From Lachnospiraceae bacterium (GTDB lineage Bacteria > Bacillota > Clostridia > Lachnospirales > Lachnospiraceae), in NCBI GenBank assembly GCA_022781925.1, contig JALESO010000016.1, positions 1 to 48,436 of the forward strand: DNA of 48,436 nt, read 5' to 3'. Both the position numbers and the translations under genes were made by a program. Below the pieces are notes generated by a model. The model made no database searches, was not told the origin of the DNA, and saw nothing but the letters and a program-made list of their open reading frames with translations. Positions 26,358 to 35,715 of this stretch are shown one piece after another. The number at the start of each line of letters is the position of its first letter. The first letter of the stretch is position 1.

Positions 26358-26564
26358 ATGAAAATGTTCAAAGATTTATATAAAAAAGCAGAAGAAATGA
26401 GCGCAGAGAAAGTTTTAAACACAAACAGCATGGCAAATACATTATCCGCAAAAGAGGAAGCTTTAAAAGAGGCTTGGCGAAAAGATCAGAAAGCACTCTT
26501 TACAGAAGCTATGCAGACAGAAGACGACAGCACAGAGGGCAACTTACGTCAGAAATTCTGCTAA
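26358..26564 (+). CDS. Small charged protein of unknown function
   Basis: This 68-residue protein is not recognised. It is Lys/Glu-rich and probably helical, with no signal peptide or membrane span (MKMFKDLYKKAEEMSAEKVL; KEEALKEAWRKDQKALF), and ends in KFC. It has a strong AGGAGG site before the ATG, its own upstream palindromes and a strong terminator behind it, so it is a real single-gene transcript rather than a chance frame. It sits between the haem island and the methyltransferase locus, and nothing ties it to either. Confidence 0.65.
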   Translation: MKMFKDLYKKAEEMSAEKVLNTNSMANTLSAKEEALKEAWRKDQKALFTEAMQTEDDSTEGNLRQKFC

Positions 26565-26663
26565 TCCATTAGATAAAAGCATATATCATGTATCTATCAG
26601 GTATATGCATTAGATTTAAGAAATTTTATTCCAATCCAATAAAATACCTTCCTTTAAGATTTC

Positions 26664-26721
26664 AAAAGAACTTCCAGTCATCATACCCCCCGCATAAATG
26701 ATGACTGGAAGTTCTTTTTTT
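26664..26721. terminator. Strong 21-bp hairpin terminator
   Basis: AAAAGAACTTCC... (26664-26684) pairs perfectly with 26698-26718 and runs into TTTTTTT. It ends the small gene on the + strand. Its A-rich left foot means it may also stop transcription from the minus-strand pucR gene. Confidence 0.9.
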
Positions 26722-26814
26722 ACAATCATTCAACCGCAAATGCATCCAATACCTGATGCGCACTTTTAGTCAATGTAATCAAACGTAACCAGACATATTT
26801 TATTAACTGATATT

Positions 26815-28350
26815 CTAACTCTGATACAATTCCTTGAAATCCATCATATAAAAGGAATTCAGCAGATACAGCCGGTTCTCGGAATCCTCCAGATCCATAT
26901 CCAGAAGTTCCTTCAGTCTGGAAATCCGGTAATTCATCGTACTGCGGTGGATATGCAGCTCCGATGCCGTGATCTTGATATTCCGCTCATTGATCAGATA
27001 ACGCTGCAAAGTATAAGTAAACTCCGTATCATGCTCCTTGTCATACTCCATGAGTTTCAGCAGCTGCGGCGCACACAGCATCTCCGGCAGCAGCACCTGG
27101 GAAGCCTGACGGAAGAAGTAGTGAAACGCATACTTTTCAAAGTAATAGATCGGTTCCTGCAGATCCTCGCTCAGTCCCACCTCATGGGCGATCTGCGTCT
27201 GCCGGTAATAATATCTGAAATTCATAAAATCATGTCCCTGCATACTGACACCGGCCTTCAGATTGCCAAGACTCAGGAACTCGCCGATATACGCAAAGAA
27301 GCGATCCGTCGCCATGTCCTCCAGCGTCAGGTTCAGCACCAGAATAATCTGATACTCATTCCGGAAAACACAACTGTTCGGAAACATATTCGCCAGCCGG
27401 TGTGTCAGATTCGTCGCCGTGTGGATGGCATTATCACTTTTCTGGCAGAAGTTCGTGATGCACTGAAACGTATCATCAATATGCCAGTTATAATAGCTGA
27501 ATGGATTCGCCAGCTGGTTTTTCGTATAACTTTTGCCATCGATCATACCCTTAAACAGAATCGACAGCACATTGGATGCATCACTCACCAGCAGCATACC
27601 CTGCTGCATTGCCAGCGCAATATTGTCCGCAAAAAATTCCAGCAGTTCATAATCCCGCTTCCGGATCGGCGCGCCGATCTCATCCAGACAGACACGTCCC
27701 ACGTACACCCATTCAATCCTCAGATTCACATATAATGTACGATAGCCCGTCGCTTTTGCCGAGAAAACATGTGCCCCATAGGTATGTAACGTCTTGTGAT
27801 ATTCCTCGGAAGACTTGAAGGTATTCAGGATCTCCAGCGGCAGATAATACTTGTCAAAGGTCTCGTCATACTGCCAGGAGAACTGCCCCGCCATTTCGTT
27901 TGCAATAGCCAGAAGTTCATTGTTCCGGTCATGGATAAAAATCGGTTTTTCAAAGATAGGGATGCACAGTTTACACATTTCTTCCAGCGTGGCATTGCGC
28001 TGCATCGCCTTCCGGATTTCCATTTCCCAGGAATTATATAGGAAAAATATCTTTTGAATATCGTGATAAAGCCTTGTCATATCTGTGTTTTCCGGAAAAA
28101 TCAGACAGATATTATTTTTGAACAGATCTTCCGGCGGTTCACCGATACACAGACAGCCCCAGGCCGCCGGAATGGGATGTGATATAAAATATTCTACATG
28201 TTCCAGAAGCATATGATCCGGCAGGTATTCCTGCCCCTCCATCGCTTCCTGAACCCCCATAAATTTTATTTTTACCAGATCAGAATGTCCCGTCATACGC
28301 GGATGATATTCCGCCAGACACTCTTCAAAAACCACCATACTCAGATACAT
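26815..28350 (-). CDS. PucR-family transcriptional regulator
   Basis: This 511-residue regulator ends in the PucR-type helix-turn-helix: YLINERNIKITASELHIHRS (about 445-465) followed by TMNYRISRLKELL. The rest has a GAF/GGDEF-like middle region that I cannot assign with confidence. PucR proteins usually activate catabolic operons for the compound they sense. AAGGAGG six bases before the ATG at 28350 fixes the start; six more codons upstream are open but unsupported. It diverges from the symporter/methyltransferase operon across 233 bp, so it is the probable activator of that operon. No operator could be named in the gap. Confidence 0.85.
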   Translation of the reverse strand: MYLSMVVFEECLAEYHPRMTGHSDLVKIKFMGVQEAMEGQEYLPDHMLLEHVEYFISHPIPAAWGCLCIGEPPEDLFKNNICLIFPENTDMTRLYHDIQKIFFLYNSWEMEIRKAMQRNATLEEMCKLCIPIFEKPIFIHDRNNELLAIANEMAGQFSWQYDETFDKYYLPLEILNTFKSSEEYHKTLHTYGAHVFSAKATGYRTLYVNLRIEWVYVGRVCLDEIGAPIRKRDYELLEFFADNIALAMQQGMLLVSDASNVLSILFKGMIDGKSYTKNQLANPFSYYNWHIDDTFQCITNFCQKSDNAIHTATNLTHRLANMFPNSCVFRNEYQIILVLNLTLEDMATDRFFAYIGEFLSLGNLKAGVSMQGHDFMNFRYYYRQTQIAHEVGLSEDLQEPIYYFEKYAFHYFFRQASQVLLPEMLCAPQLLKLMEYDKEHDTEFTYTLQRYLINERNIKITASELHIHRSTMNYRISRLKELLDMDLEDSENRLYLLNSFYMMDFKELYQS

Positions 28351-28583
28351 AAACGCCCTCCTTCGCAAAAAATCCCTTCGTACATAATATACGAATGAAC
28401 GATAAAAAAGTCAAACATATTAGCGAATTTTCAAATACATCCATACGGTCTATGATACAGATATAGAAAAAAATCCGGACCACTTTTTCAGTAACTGATC
28501 ATTTCTATTGGTAGTTTTGATTTTATCGTATTTATGGTTATTATTTATGGGTTTTACAACAAACATGTAAGGAGGACTAGGTT

Positions 28584-30032
28584 ATGAACTGGGGTGTACT
28601 GATCGCAGTACTGATTTATGAAGTGGTATCCATCGTTGGTATCGGTGCCTTTATGGCATACAAAAATAAGAAAAAAGGCGGTGCGGAAAGCGGAAGCTTT
28701 GCATTCGCCGGCGGTGGCCTTCCGGCTTCCCTGGTAGGTATCACGCTTGCCCTGACCCTGCTCGGTTCCGCACATAACTGGGGAACCTGTCAGAACGCGG
28801 CATCTATGGGTGTAATCGCAGCATGGTTTGGTATCGCATGCGTGATCATGATGGTAGTCATCACACAGATCACAGGTCCGTGGATCCGCAGGACCGGAGC
28901 AAAGACCATCGGTGATTTCCTGAACAAAGTATTTGGTAAAGTACCGGGAACGATGATTTCCTGTGTAAACGCAGCATTAAGTATCGCAATGGTCTGTCTG
29001 GAAGTAGAGACCATCGCCATCACACTTTCCTTCCTGACCGGATGGTCTTATATGATCAGCGCCATCGTCGGCGGTATCCTTGCAATGCTCTATGTATTGC
29101 TGGCAGGTATGAAAGAGATCGCATGGCTGAACCTCTTAAACGCAATTTTAATGTATGCAGCACTGATCGTTGTATTTATCTGCCTCTGCTTCAAGCTCCC
29201 GGGTGGCTGGGATCAGGTAGAGGCTACCATGACAGCAAGTGCTGATACATCCTGGATGACAAGCATTTTCGGAAACAAAGCACTGATCGTAGGCTTTGCG
29301 ATCCCGTCCGCACTTGGCGCCACCATGTTCCATGGTATGGCACAGACCGGTTATCAGCCGGTTGCAACTGCAAAAAACAATCATGAAGTAAAGAAATCCC
29401 TCTGGTTTGCAGGACCGATCAACGGTCTGTTCTGCATCATCCCGGCCCTCATCGGCGTGGCTGCTTTCTCTATCCTTGCATACAGAAACGCAGGTTCCAT
29501 GATGATGACACCAGCCATGCTGCTGGATCTGCTTCCGAAGCCGGTCATCGCATTACTGGCTGCAGGATTTTTAGGCGTAGACCTTTCTTCCTTTGCCGTT
29601 ATGGCACTGGCACCAGCTACCCTGATCTCACATGATATGTATACACTGTACAAACCAAACACAACAGAGAAACAGAAATCCACCTTATCCCGCGTGATCA
29701 TCGTCATCATCGGTATCGTAAGTATCGCCATCTGTAACTTCCAGCCGGCAGTTGTAGACATGGTAAACTGGTGCTTCTCCTTCGGAATCCCGGTATTTAT
29801 CATGGGCGTCATCGGACTGTGGTGGAAACGAAGTGCAAAAGCTTCCGTTATCACATTTATCATCACATGGATCGTTGTATGTATCTGGTCCACGTTCGGT
29901 TTACAGAATGCACTTGGATGGGCAAACTTCCATGTAAACTACATCTCACTGATCGTTGCTTTGATCGTTGGTGTGATCTCAACCGCCGTATTACCGGGCA
30001 AAAAAGGATTATTTGCCGGTAAACGCGCATAA
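28584..30032 (+). CDS. Sodium:solute symporter (SSS family)
   Basis: This 482-residue membrane protein has about 13 spans, consistent with the SSS/SLC5 fold. The N-terminal GLPASLVGITLALTLLGSAH and central DLSSFAVMALAPATLISHDM fit the family, the latter carrying the Ser residues of the second sodium site. It should import a small organic solute with sodium. As the first gene of the operon with two microproteins and corrinoid methyltransferases, it probably brings in the methylated substrate; a betaine-type or methoxylated compound is a guess. AAGGAGG precedes the ATG. Confidence 0.85.
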   Translation: MNWGVLIAVLIYEVVSIVGIGAFMAYKNKKKGGAESGSFAFAGGGLPASLVGITLALTLLGSAHNWGTCQNAASMGVIAAWFGIACVIMMVVITQITGPWIRRTGAKTIGDFLNKVFGKVPGTMISCVNAALSIAMVCLEVETIAITLSFLTGWSYMISAIVGGILAMLYVLLAGMKEIAWLNLLNAILMYAALIVVFICLCFKLPGGWDQVEATMTASADTSWMTSIFGNKALIVGFAIPSALGATMFHGMAQTGYQPVATAKNNHEVKKSLWFAGPINGLFCIIPALIGVAAFSILAYRNAGSMMMTPAMLLDLLPKPVIALLAAGFLGVDLSSFAVMALAPATLISHDMYTLYKPNTTEKQKSTLSRVIIVIIGIVSIAICNFQPAVVDMVNWCFSFGIPVFIMGVIGLWWKRSAKASVITFIITWIVVCIWSTFGLQNALGWANFHVNYISLIVALIVGVISTAVLPGKKGLFAGKRA

Positions 30033-30047
30033 AAGGAGGAAAACATT

Positions 30048-30179
30048 ATGCATATGTGTGTGACAACTATTATCTATACTGCTATAATGGTATTTGCAAT
30101 AACCGGTATTGGCTTTGCCATTGGTAAACTCAACAAATTCGGTGACAGCGATGAACTGGTCAACCTGGATGACAAATAA
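30048..30179 (+). CDS. Single-span microprotein 1 next to the symporter
   Basis: This 43-residue protein (MHMCVTTIIYTAIMVFAITG, then IGFAIGKLNKF and an acidic tail ending NLDDK) has one membrane span. It starts 15 bases after the symporter stop behind a strong AGGAGGA site, which makes a chance frame unlikely. By analogy with small accessory subunits beside transporters it may bind the symporter, but no known family was recognised. Confidence 0.65.
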   Translation: MHMCVTTIIYTAIMVFAITGIGFAIGKLNKFGDSDELVNLDDK

Positions 30180-30194
30180 GGGAGGGTATGAGAA

Positions 30195-30317
30195 ATGACT
30201 ACGACACAGATCTGGATGTTATGTTTTGTTGGGGTTATGGTTCTGCTGATGATCCTGTCCGCTGTATGGAATCAGATGGGCAAAAAGAACCGGGAAGAGC
30301 TGGACAAAAAGAATTAA
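30195..30317 (+). CDS. Single-span microprotein 2 next to the symporter
   Basis: This 40-residue protein (MTTTQIWMLCFVGVMVLLMI, then LSAVWNQMGKKN and a charged tail) has one span with a Lys/Glu-rich cytoplasmic end. GGAGGG eight bases upstream supports the ATG at 30195. It lies 15 bases after microprotein 1 and 47 bases before the methyltransferase gene, all on one strand. Function unknown; probably a partner of the symporter. Confidence 0.65.
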   Translation: MTTTQIWMLCFVGVMVLLMILSAVWNQMGKKNREELDKKN

Positions 30318-30364
30318 TATATCTGATAACACTATATTGTTGAACAAAAAGGAGAACTGAAAAA

Positions 30365-31348
30365 ATGAAGGAAATGACACCAAAAGAGAGAGTAATGGCC
30401 TTTTTCCGCCATGAGCCGGTAGATGAGCTGCCGACTGACGAAGGTATCTTCGTTTTATTCAATCCGGAAGCTTACAAGGAGCGTCCTTCCCATGAGCATG
30501 GCGGAGTAGACTGGTTTGGAGTTCCGTGGAAATATGAATCCAGCGTGGATGCCATCGCACCGGATCATTCCGTTGATCCGATCATGGAAGACATCTGTGA
30601 CTGGAGAGAACTGGTAAAATTCCCGGATCTGGATGCATGGGACTGGTCCAAAGTAGAAGAGATCGATCACATCAGTGAGATCGACCGCGAGAATAAAGTC
30701 TTTGAGATTATGTTTGTAAACGGACCGTTTGAGCGTCTTCACATGCTGATGGGATTTGAAAATGCATTATGCGCATTGCTGACAGACCCGGAAGAAGTAG
30801 AAGAATTCTTCAACACTTATATGGAATGGAAGATCAAGCTCATGGAGAAAGTCATCGAATATTACAAACCGGATGTTCTGATGTTCCATGATGACTGGGG
30901 TACCCAGAATAACATGTTCTTCTCCCCGGATGTATGGCGTTCCCTGATCAAACCACAGATCAAGAAAGCAGTTGACCGCTGCCATGAACTGGGCGTACTT
31001 TTCGATATGCATTCCTGTGGAAAGATCGAAGCCATCGTTCCGGAATTCGTAGAACTCGGTATCGACGCATGGCAGGGAATGGAGATCAACGATATTCCAA
31101 AACTGAAATCCATCACCGGCATGAACCTCGGATATCACACCACACCGGACTATCAGGGATATCAGACAGAAGCCCTGGCAGGCACTCTGACCGAAGAGGA
31201 TCTGCGCAAACGTGTACGTGAAGTATTCGAAAAAACAGCCGAAGGATACTGCTATTGTCCGATGTTCCTTCCGTTTGGCGGATGGTCCACGGAAGTGATG
31301 ATCGACGAGATCATGAAATGCGGCAAAACGATTTACAAAGATGTATAA
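30365..31348 (+). CDS. URO-D-family corrinoid-dependent methyltransferase 1
   Basis: This 327-residue protein belongs to the uroporphyrinogen decarboxylase/MtaA superfamily. HSCG at about residue 218 and CYCPMF near 295 provide the His and Cys residues that bind zinc in the MtaA/MtbA and O-demethylase members, so it is a methyltransferase rather than a haem-pathway enzyme. It ends at DV with no extra domain. AAGGAGA precedes the ATG. With the corrinoid protein downstream it probably moves a methyl group from the imported substrate to the corrinoid. The substrate cannot be named. Confidence 0.8.
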   Translation: MKEMTPKERVMAFFRHEPVDELPTDEGIFVLFNPEAYKERPSHEHGGVDWFGVPWKYESSVDAIAPDHSVDPIMEDICDWRELVKFPDLDAWDWSKVEEIDHISEIDRENKVFEIMFVNGPFERLHMLMGFENALCALLTDPEEVEEFFNTYMEWKIKLMEKVIEYYKPDVLMFHDDWGTQNNMFFSPDVWRSLIKPQIKKAVDRCHELGVLFDMHSCGKIEAIVPEFVELGIDAWQGMEINDIPKLKSITGMNLGYHTTPDYQGYQTEALAGTLTEEDLRKRVREVFEKTAEGYCYCPMFLPFGGWSTEVMIDEIMKCGKTIYKDV

Positions 31349-31507
31349 ATTATCATCTATACGCAGATACATAATTTTATAATACATAAGTAAATCACTT
31401 TTCAGATGTATAACAGAATGCTATGACATCAAGCATATTATTTATTTTACTTATTGCCCGAGGATGCGATATACTATAACCTATAAGAGGAGGAGGAGGA
31501 AAACACT

Positions 31508-32143
31508 ATGTCTATTATTAATGATATTTCAGATGCTTTACAGAGAGGAAAGAAAAAAGAGGTTACAAAACTGGTTCAGCAGGCCATCGACGAGGGCGTT
31601 GACGCAACAACCATCTTAAAGGACGGACTTTTAAGTGGTATGAACATTATCGGTGAGAAATTCAAAAACGACGAAGTATTCGTACCGGAAGTATTGGTTG
31701 CAGCACGTGCCATGAACGCAGGAACCGCATTATTAAAACCACTTCTTTCCGGAGAAGCAGCAGAGCCACTTGGAAAAGCTTGTATCGGAACGGTAAAAGG
31801 CGATATGCACGATATCGGTAAAAACCTGGTTCGTATGATGATCGAAGGAAAAGGCATCGAGATCATTGATCTTGGCGTAGATGTTGATCCGCAGGACTTT
31901 GTAAAATGTGCCATTGAGAACGACTGCAGCATCATCTGCTGTTCCGCACTTCTGACCACTACTATGCCGATGCTTGGTGAAGTAGTAAAAGCAGCAGAAG
32001 AAGCCGGTATCCGTGACAAAGTAACCATCATGGTTGGTGGTGCTCCGGTAAACCAGGCATTTGCAGACAGCATCAATGCTGATATCTACACAGAGGATGC
32101 AGCTTCCGCAGCAGACGCAGCAGCAGCAGTATTCGAAGGTTAA
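31508..32143 (+). CDS. Corrinoid (methyltransferase cognate) protein
   Basis: This 211-residue protein has the MtaC/MttC/MtbC layout: a helical cap (about 1-88; DGLLSGMNIIGEKF, FVPEVLVAARAM) and a Rossmann-type B12 domain. GDMHDIGKNLV places Asp99, His101 and Gly104 in the D-x-H-x-x-G motif; His101 is the lower cobalt ligand. It shuttles methyl groups between the two URO-D proteins or to another acceptor. GGAGGAGGA lies before the ATG, and the 160-bp gap upstream may hold its own promoter. An eight-bp hairpin (32142-32149 with 32160-32167) overlaps the stop codon. Confidence 0.9.
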   Translation: MSIINDISDALQRGKKKEVTKLVQQAIDEGVDATTILKDGLLSGMNIIGEKFKNDEVFVPEVLVAARAMNAGTALLKPLLSGEAAEPLGKACIGTVKGDMHDIGKNLVRMMIEGKGIEIIDLGVDVDPQDFVKCAIENDCSIICCSALLTTTMPMLGEVVKAAEEAGIRDKVTIMVGGAPVNQAFADSINADIYTEDAASAADAAAAVFEG

Positions 32144-32206
32144 TCCGATCACATTTTTCATCGGATTCCTATCATAATGTATTATAACTGAACATGATTT
32201 TTGGCG

Positions 32207-32227
32207 GGTGCTGCCCCATGCAGCACC
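32207..32227 (+). promoter_or_regulatory. Hairpin between corrinoid protein and methyltransferase 2
   Basis: GGTGCTG (32207-32213) pairs with CAGCACC (32221-32227). A T-rich run (ATTATTATTTTTTA) begins several bases later. It may be a leaky terminator or a processing hairpin that tunes the next gene. Confidence 0.4.
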
Positions 32228-32298
32228 TTGGCCATTATTATTTTTTACTTTTTTATCCTACTAAAAATATAGGTATTGGAATAAGGAGGGCTTTTACC

Positions 32299-33309
32299 AT
32301 GACAATGAATATGAAACAGTGGGTAGCAGATGTGATCGCAAGTAACAAAAAGAAAGCATTACCGGTACTTTCTTTCCCGTCCATCCAGAAAATGGGAATC
32401 ACCGTAGCGGAGCTGATCAACAGCAGTGACAAACAGGCGGAAGGAATGAAGATCATCGCTGATTCCTGTCCGACCGCAGCCAGCGTAAGCTTAATGGATC
32501 TGTCTCTGGAGGCAGAGGCATTCGGTTCCACCATCCGTGTATCTGACGATGAGGTTCCGACGGTTATCGGATGCATTGTTTCCACAGAGGAAGAAGCTGA
32601 TGCACTGAAAGTACCGGAGATCGGCGCAGGCCGTACCCAGATCTACATCGATGCCATCGAAAAAGCATGCAAACTCATCACAGACAGACCGGTTCTGGCA
32701 GGCGTTATCGGACCGTTCTCCCTGGCTGGCAGACTTCTGGATGTATCCGAAGCACTGATGTACTGCTACGATGAGCCGGATATGGTACATACCGTGCTTC
32801 AGAAAGCAACGGAGTTCCTGATCAATTACTGCAACGAATACAAGAAAGTAGGCGCAAACGGAATCGTAATGGCTGAGCCGCTGGCAGGTCTGTTATCACC
32901 GGCTCTGGCACAGGAATTCTCCGCTGATTATGTAAAACAGATCGTAGACGCTGTGCAGGATGACAATTTCATCGTCGTATATCACAACTGCGGAAACACA
33001 GCTGTAAAGACCATCGACACCATCGTGACAAACGGCTGCCTGATGTATCATTTCGGAAATGCCATCAACATGGCTGAGATGATGACTCATGTTCCGGAGA
33101 ACCTCGTTGCCATGGGTAACGTAGATCCGGCCGGAGAGTTCAGAAACGGAACCGCAGAGAGTGTATACAACCGTACAAAAGAAGTGATGAGCGAGTGCTG
33201 CAAGTACAAAAACTTTGTCATTTCTTCCGGATGTGATATCCCGCCGATGTCTCCGTGGGAGAATATCAATGCATTCTTCCAGGCAGTAGATGATTTCTAC
33301 GCAGAATAA
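32299..33309 (+). CDS. URO-D-family corrinoid-dependent methyltransferase 2 (MtaA/MtbA-like)
   Basis: This 336-residue protein is a second URO-D-family enzyme, closer in look to methylcobamide methyltransferases MtaA/MtbA. Zinc ligands are expected at HNCG (about 230) and in SSGCDIPP (about 310). The ATG at 32299 is chosen because AAGGAGGG lies nine bases upstream; the open frame runs 35 codons further without a site. It flanks the corrinoid protein opposite methyltransferase 1, so the two could perform the two half-reactions. Coenzyme M is not expected in this type of organism, so the acceptor is unknown. Confidence 0.8.
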   Translation: MTMNMKQWVADVIASNKKKALPVLSFPSIQKMGITVAELINSSDKQAEGMKIIADSCPTAASVSLMDLSLEAEAFGSTIRVSDDEVPTVIGCIVSTEEEADALKVPEIGAGRTQIYIDAIEKACKLITDRPVLAGVIGPFSLAGRLLDVSEALMYCYDEPDMVHTVLQKATEFLINYCNEYKKVGANGIVMAEPLAGLLSPALAQEFSADYVKQIVDAVQDDNFIVVYHNCGNTAVKTIDTIVTNGCLMYHFGNAINMAEMMTHVPENLVAMGNVDPAGEFRNGTAESVYNRTKEVMSECCKYKNFVISSGCDIPPMSPWENINAFFQAVDDFYAE

Positions 33310-33416
33310 TATATAATTTGCTATGCAATATTACAGAAACAAACATCACTTACCACACAGGATAATACCAAAAAGCCATAAACCACATGTTGTTTCTATA
33401 ATATAATAAGATAAGA

Positions 33417-33453
33417 GGGCAAAAGCTGTCGGCTGGCAGCTCTTGTCCTTTTG
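33417..33453 (+). terminator. Terminator after methyltransferase 2
   Basis: GGGCAAAAGCTG (33417-33428) pairs with CAGCTCTTGTCC (33437-33448) with one mismatch and one wobble, followed by TTTTG. It separates the methyltransferase operon from the hydantoinase gene. Confidence 0.65.
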
Positions 33454-33508
33454 TTGCACTCTGTTAAAATACTTATAAGAAAAAGTACACAAAGGAGGAG
33501 TATTTTTT

Positions 33509-35527
33509 ATGATTGGGATAGGAATCGACACCGGCGGAACCTGCACGGACGCCGTCGCTTTCGATATGACGGAAGGACACATCCTGGCATCCGCCAAATC
33601 ACAGACCACACACGACCACCTGGAACAGGGCATCGGAAGTTCTCTGGACAAACTGCCGGCAGAACTGCTGCAGAAAGCATCTTTTCTCGCACTGTCCACC
33701 ACACTGGCGACCAATGCCTGCGTAGAAAACAAAGGCGGCCGGGTGTTCATGATTTTTATCGGTGTCAGCGAAAAAGTCGTCCGTAATTCCTACCGGAGCT
33801 ATGGATTTGAAAGTCTGGATGATATTTTATTTGTGGAAGGAAATGCAAAAGAGCATACGGAACCCGGATGGAATCTTTTTGAAATGGAGATTGCAGAACG
33901 GCTTTCTTCCTATGACAGTGTCGCCATCGCCCAGATGAATGCAGAGGAAAACGGCGGTGCCTATGAGCAGAAAGCGGCAGAAATCCTCCGCAGACACAGC
34001 TCCATTCCTGTCGTATGTGCCTATCATCTGTTCCATGACCGCAACGTGATCCAGCGTGGAGCCAGCGCACTTCTGAACGCCCGCCTGCTGCCGGTCATCG
34101 ATGAATTTCTGGAAGCGGTACGTTACAGCATGAAGCTGCGCAACCTGAATTATCCGGTGGTCATCATGCGCAGCGACGGTTCCCTGATGAACGAGACATA
34201 TGCCCGCAACCACCCGGTGGAAACGCTGCTGTGCGGCCCTGCTGCCAGCGTCATGGGCGGCGCCTATCTGGGGCATTATGAGAAATCCGTCATCATCGAC
34301 ATGGGCGGAACCACCAGCGACATTGCACTGGTAAAAAATAACCTGCCTATCCGCGCAGACAACGGCATTCAGATTGGCAGCTGGCGCACCTTTGTCAAAG
34401 GACTTTATGTGGACACTTTCGGTCTGGGTGGAGACAGCGAGATCTGTTATCACGAAAGTGAACTTTTCCTGTCCGACCGCCGTGTCATGCCGCTGTGCAT
34501 CCTGGCGGATCAGTACCCGGATATTTTCCGGATCCTGAACAATCTGGATGAAGATTACTGGAAAGGCCACTCCAAGCCGATGTATTCCTTCTATATAAAG
34601 CAGAAAGACATCGATGGAAATCCGCGCTACACAGAAGAAGAACAGACACTGGTCAGACTGCTGGAAAATGGTCCGCTGAGTCTGGCAGAAACAGCCCAGG
34701 CCCTTCACACCGATGTATACAAACTGAACCAGCAGCGTCTGGAGGACGAAGGCATCATCCTGCGCAGCGGTCTGACTCCTACGGACATGATGTGCATCCG
34801 GGGCGACTTTACGTTATATGATGCAAAAGCCTCCCGGCTGGCAGCTGCTTTTCTGGCAAAATCCACCCACCACACGCCGGAGGAAATCCCGGCACTGGTG
34901 TACGAACTGGTAGCAAAGAAGCTGTACAAAAACATCGTCCGCATTTTACTGGAAGACCGTTTCCGTAAAGCAAAAGGATACACCTACACCGATGAGATCG
35001 ACCTTCTGGTGGAAGAGTGTTTCCGTTTTTCCAAAGACGGACAGGACAACCCGAACCATCTGATTCAGGCATTATTCCAATCAGATGCCGTACTGGTGGG
35101 TGTCGGCGCACCGATCCATGTCTTTCTCCCGGAAGTAGCAAGACTCCTTGGCACCACCTGTTTCGTTCCGCAGGAAGCCGGTGTCACCAACGCCCTCGGC
35201 GCCGTCATCGGTGATATCCGTGCGGAAGAGATCATCCAGATCAAATCCAACTACGAGATGAATTCCGAGGAAGAGACCAAAAGCGGTTACTATGTCTACG
35301 GCACAAAAGAGCCGCAGATTTTTGAATCCTACGATGATGCCCTTGCCTATGCAAAAGAAGCCGGAGAAGCTGCCGCCCGTGCAAAAGCACTGGAACGGGG
35401 AGCTGTGGAGATCAGCAACGTCCTGTTCCGGGAAGAACAGCAGAACGCCATGGCATACGGTATGAATCTGTTCCTCGGCTCAGAGGTGCATGTGGAAGTC
35501 ATCGGAAAAATGGGCTTCACTTCCTGA
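33509..35527 (+). CDS. Hydantoinase/oxoprolinase family protein
   Basis: This 672-residue protein is of the HyuA/oxoprolinase ASKHA family. The N-terminus IGIDTGGTCTDAVAFD is the first phosphate loop; IDMGGTTSDIALVKN (about 263) is the second. The C-terminal 270 or so residues include an HTH-like stretch (LSLAETAQALHTDVYKLNQQ, about 390) that is unusual for HyuA. No HyuB partner is present. AAAGGAGGAG precedes the ATG. It follows the methyltransferase operon after a terminator. ATP-dependent ring opening is the family role. It is not a RamA-type corrinoid activator, as no iron-sulphur motif is seen. Confidence 0.75.
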   Translation: MIGIGIDTGGTCTDAVAFDMTEGHILASAKSQTTHDHLEQGIGSSLDKLPAELLQKASFLALSTTLATNACVENKGGRVFMIFIGVSEKVVRNSYRSYGFESLDDILFVEGNAKEHTEPGWNLFEMEIAERLSSYDSVAIAQMNAEENGGAYEQKAAEILRRHSSIPVVCAYHLFHDRNVIQRGASALLNARLLPVIDEFLEAVRYSMKLRNLNYPVVIMRSDGSLMNETYARNHPVETLLCGPAASVMGGAYLGHYEKSVIIDMGGTTSDIALVKNNLPIRADNGIQIGSWRTFVKGLYVDTFGLGGDSEICYHESELFLSDRRVMPLCILADQYPDIFRILNNLDEDYWKGHSKPMYSFYIKQKDIDGNPRYTEEEQTLVRLLENGPLSLAETAQALHTDVYKLNQQRLEDEGIILRSGLTPTDMMCIRGDFTLYDAKASRLAAAFLAKSTHHTPEEIPALVYELVAKKLYKNIVRILLEDRFRKAKGYTYTDEIDLLVEECFRFSKDGQDNPNHLIQALFQSDAVLVGVGAPIHVFLPEVARLLGTTCFVPQEAGVTNALGAVIGDIRAEEIIQIKSNYEMNSEEETKSGYYVYGTKEPQIFESYDDALAYAKEAGEAAARAKALERGAVEISNVLFREEQQNAMAYGMNLFLGSEVHVEVIGKMGFTS

Positions 35528-35715
35528 TAACTGAGGTGAACTTTTCTTATATAGACTTTCTTTTTTCTCCATATTATAATAGAACACAGACAGCAAATAC
35601 TAAGAAGTATCATGGACATACTTTTACACCATTGCAGCACATTTGTTCCATACCTGACAGTATTAGTATTATTACTATTCATACTGAAAAAACACAAGGA
35701 GAATCAGAAAGCAAG

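Noticed and set aside
30365..33309. Uroporphyrinogen decarboxylase of haem synthesis
   Set aside because: Both URO-D proteins carry the His-x-Cys zinc motif of methyltransferases and flank a corrinoid protein.
33509..35527. RamA-like reductive activator of corrinoid proteins
   Set aside because: The ASKHA loops are shared, but no iron-sulphur cysteine motif is visible and the sequence fits hydantoinase/oxoprolinase.
35536..35715. 60-codon N-terminal extension of the SNF2 protein
   Set aside because: The extension has no family similarity I recognise and overlaps probable promoter sequence; the ATG at 35716 begins a normal SWIM/SNF2 N-terminus.
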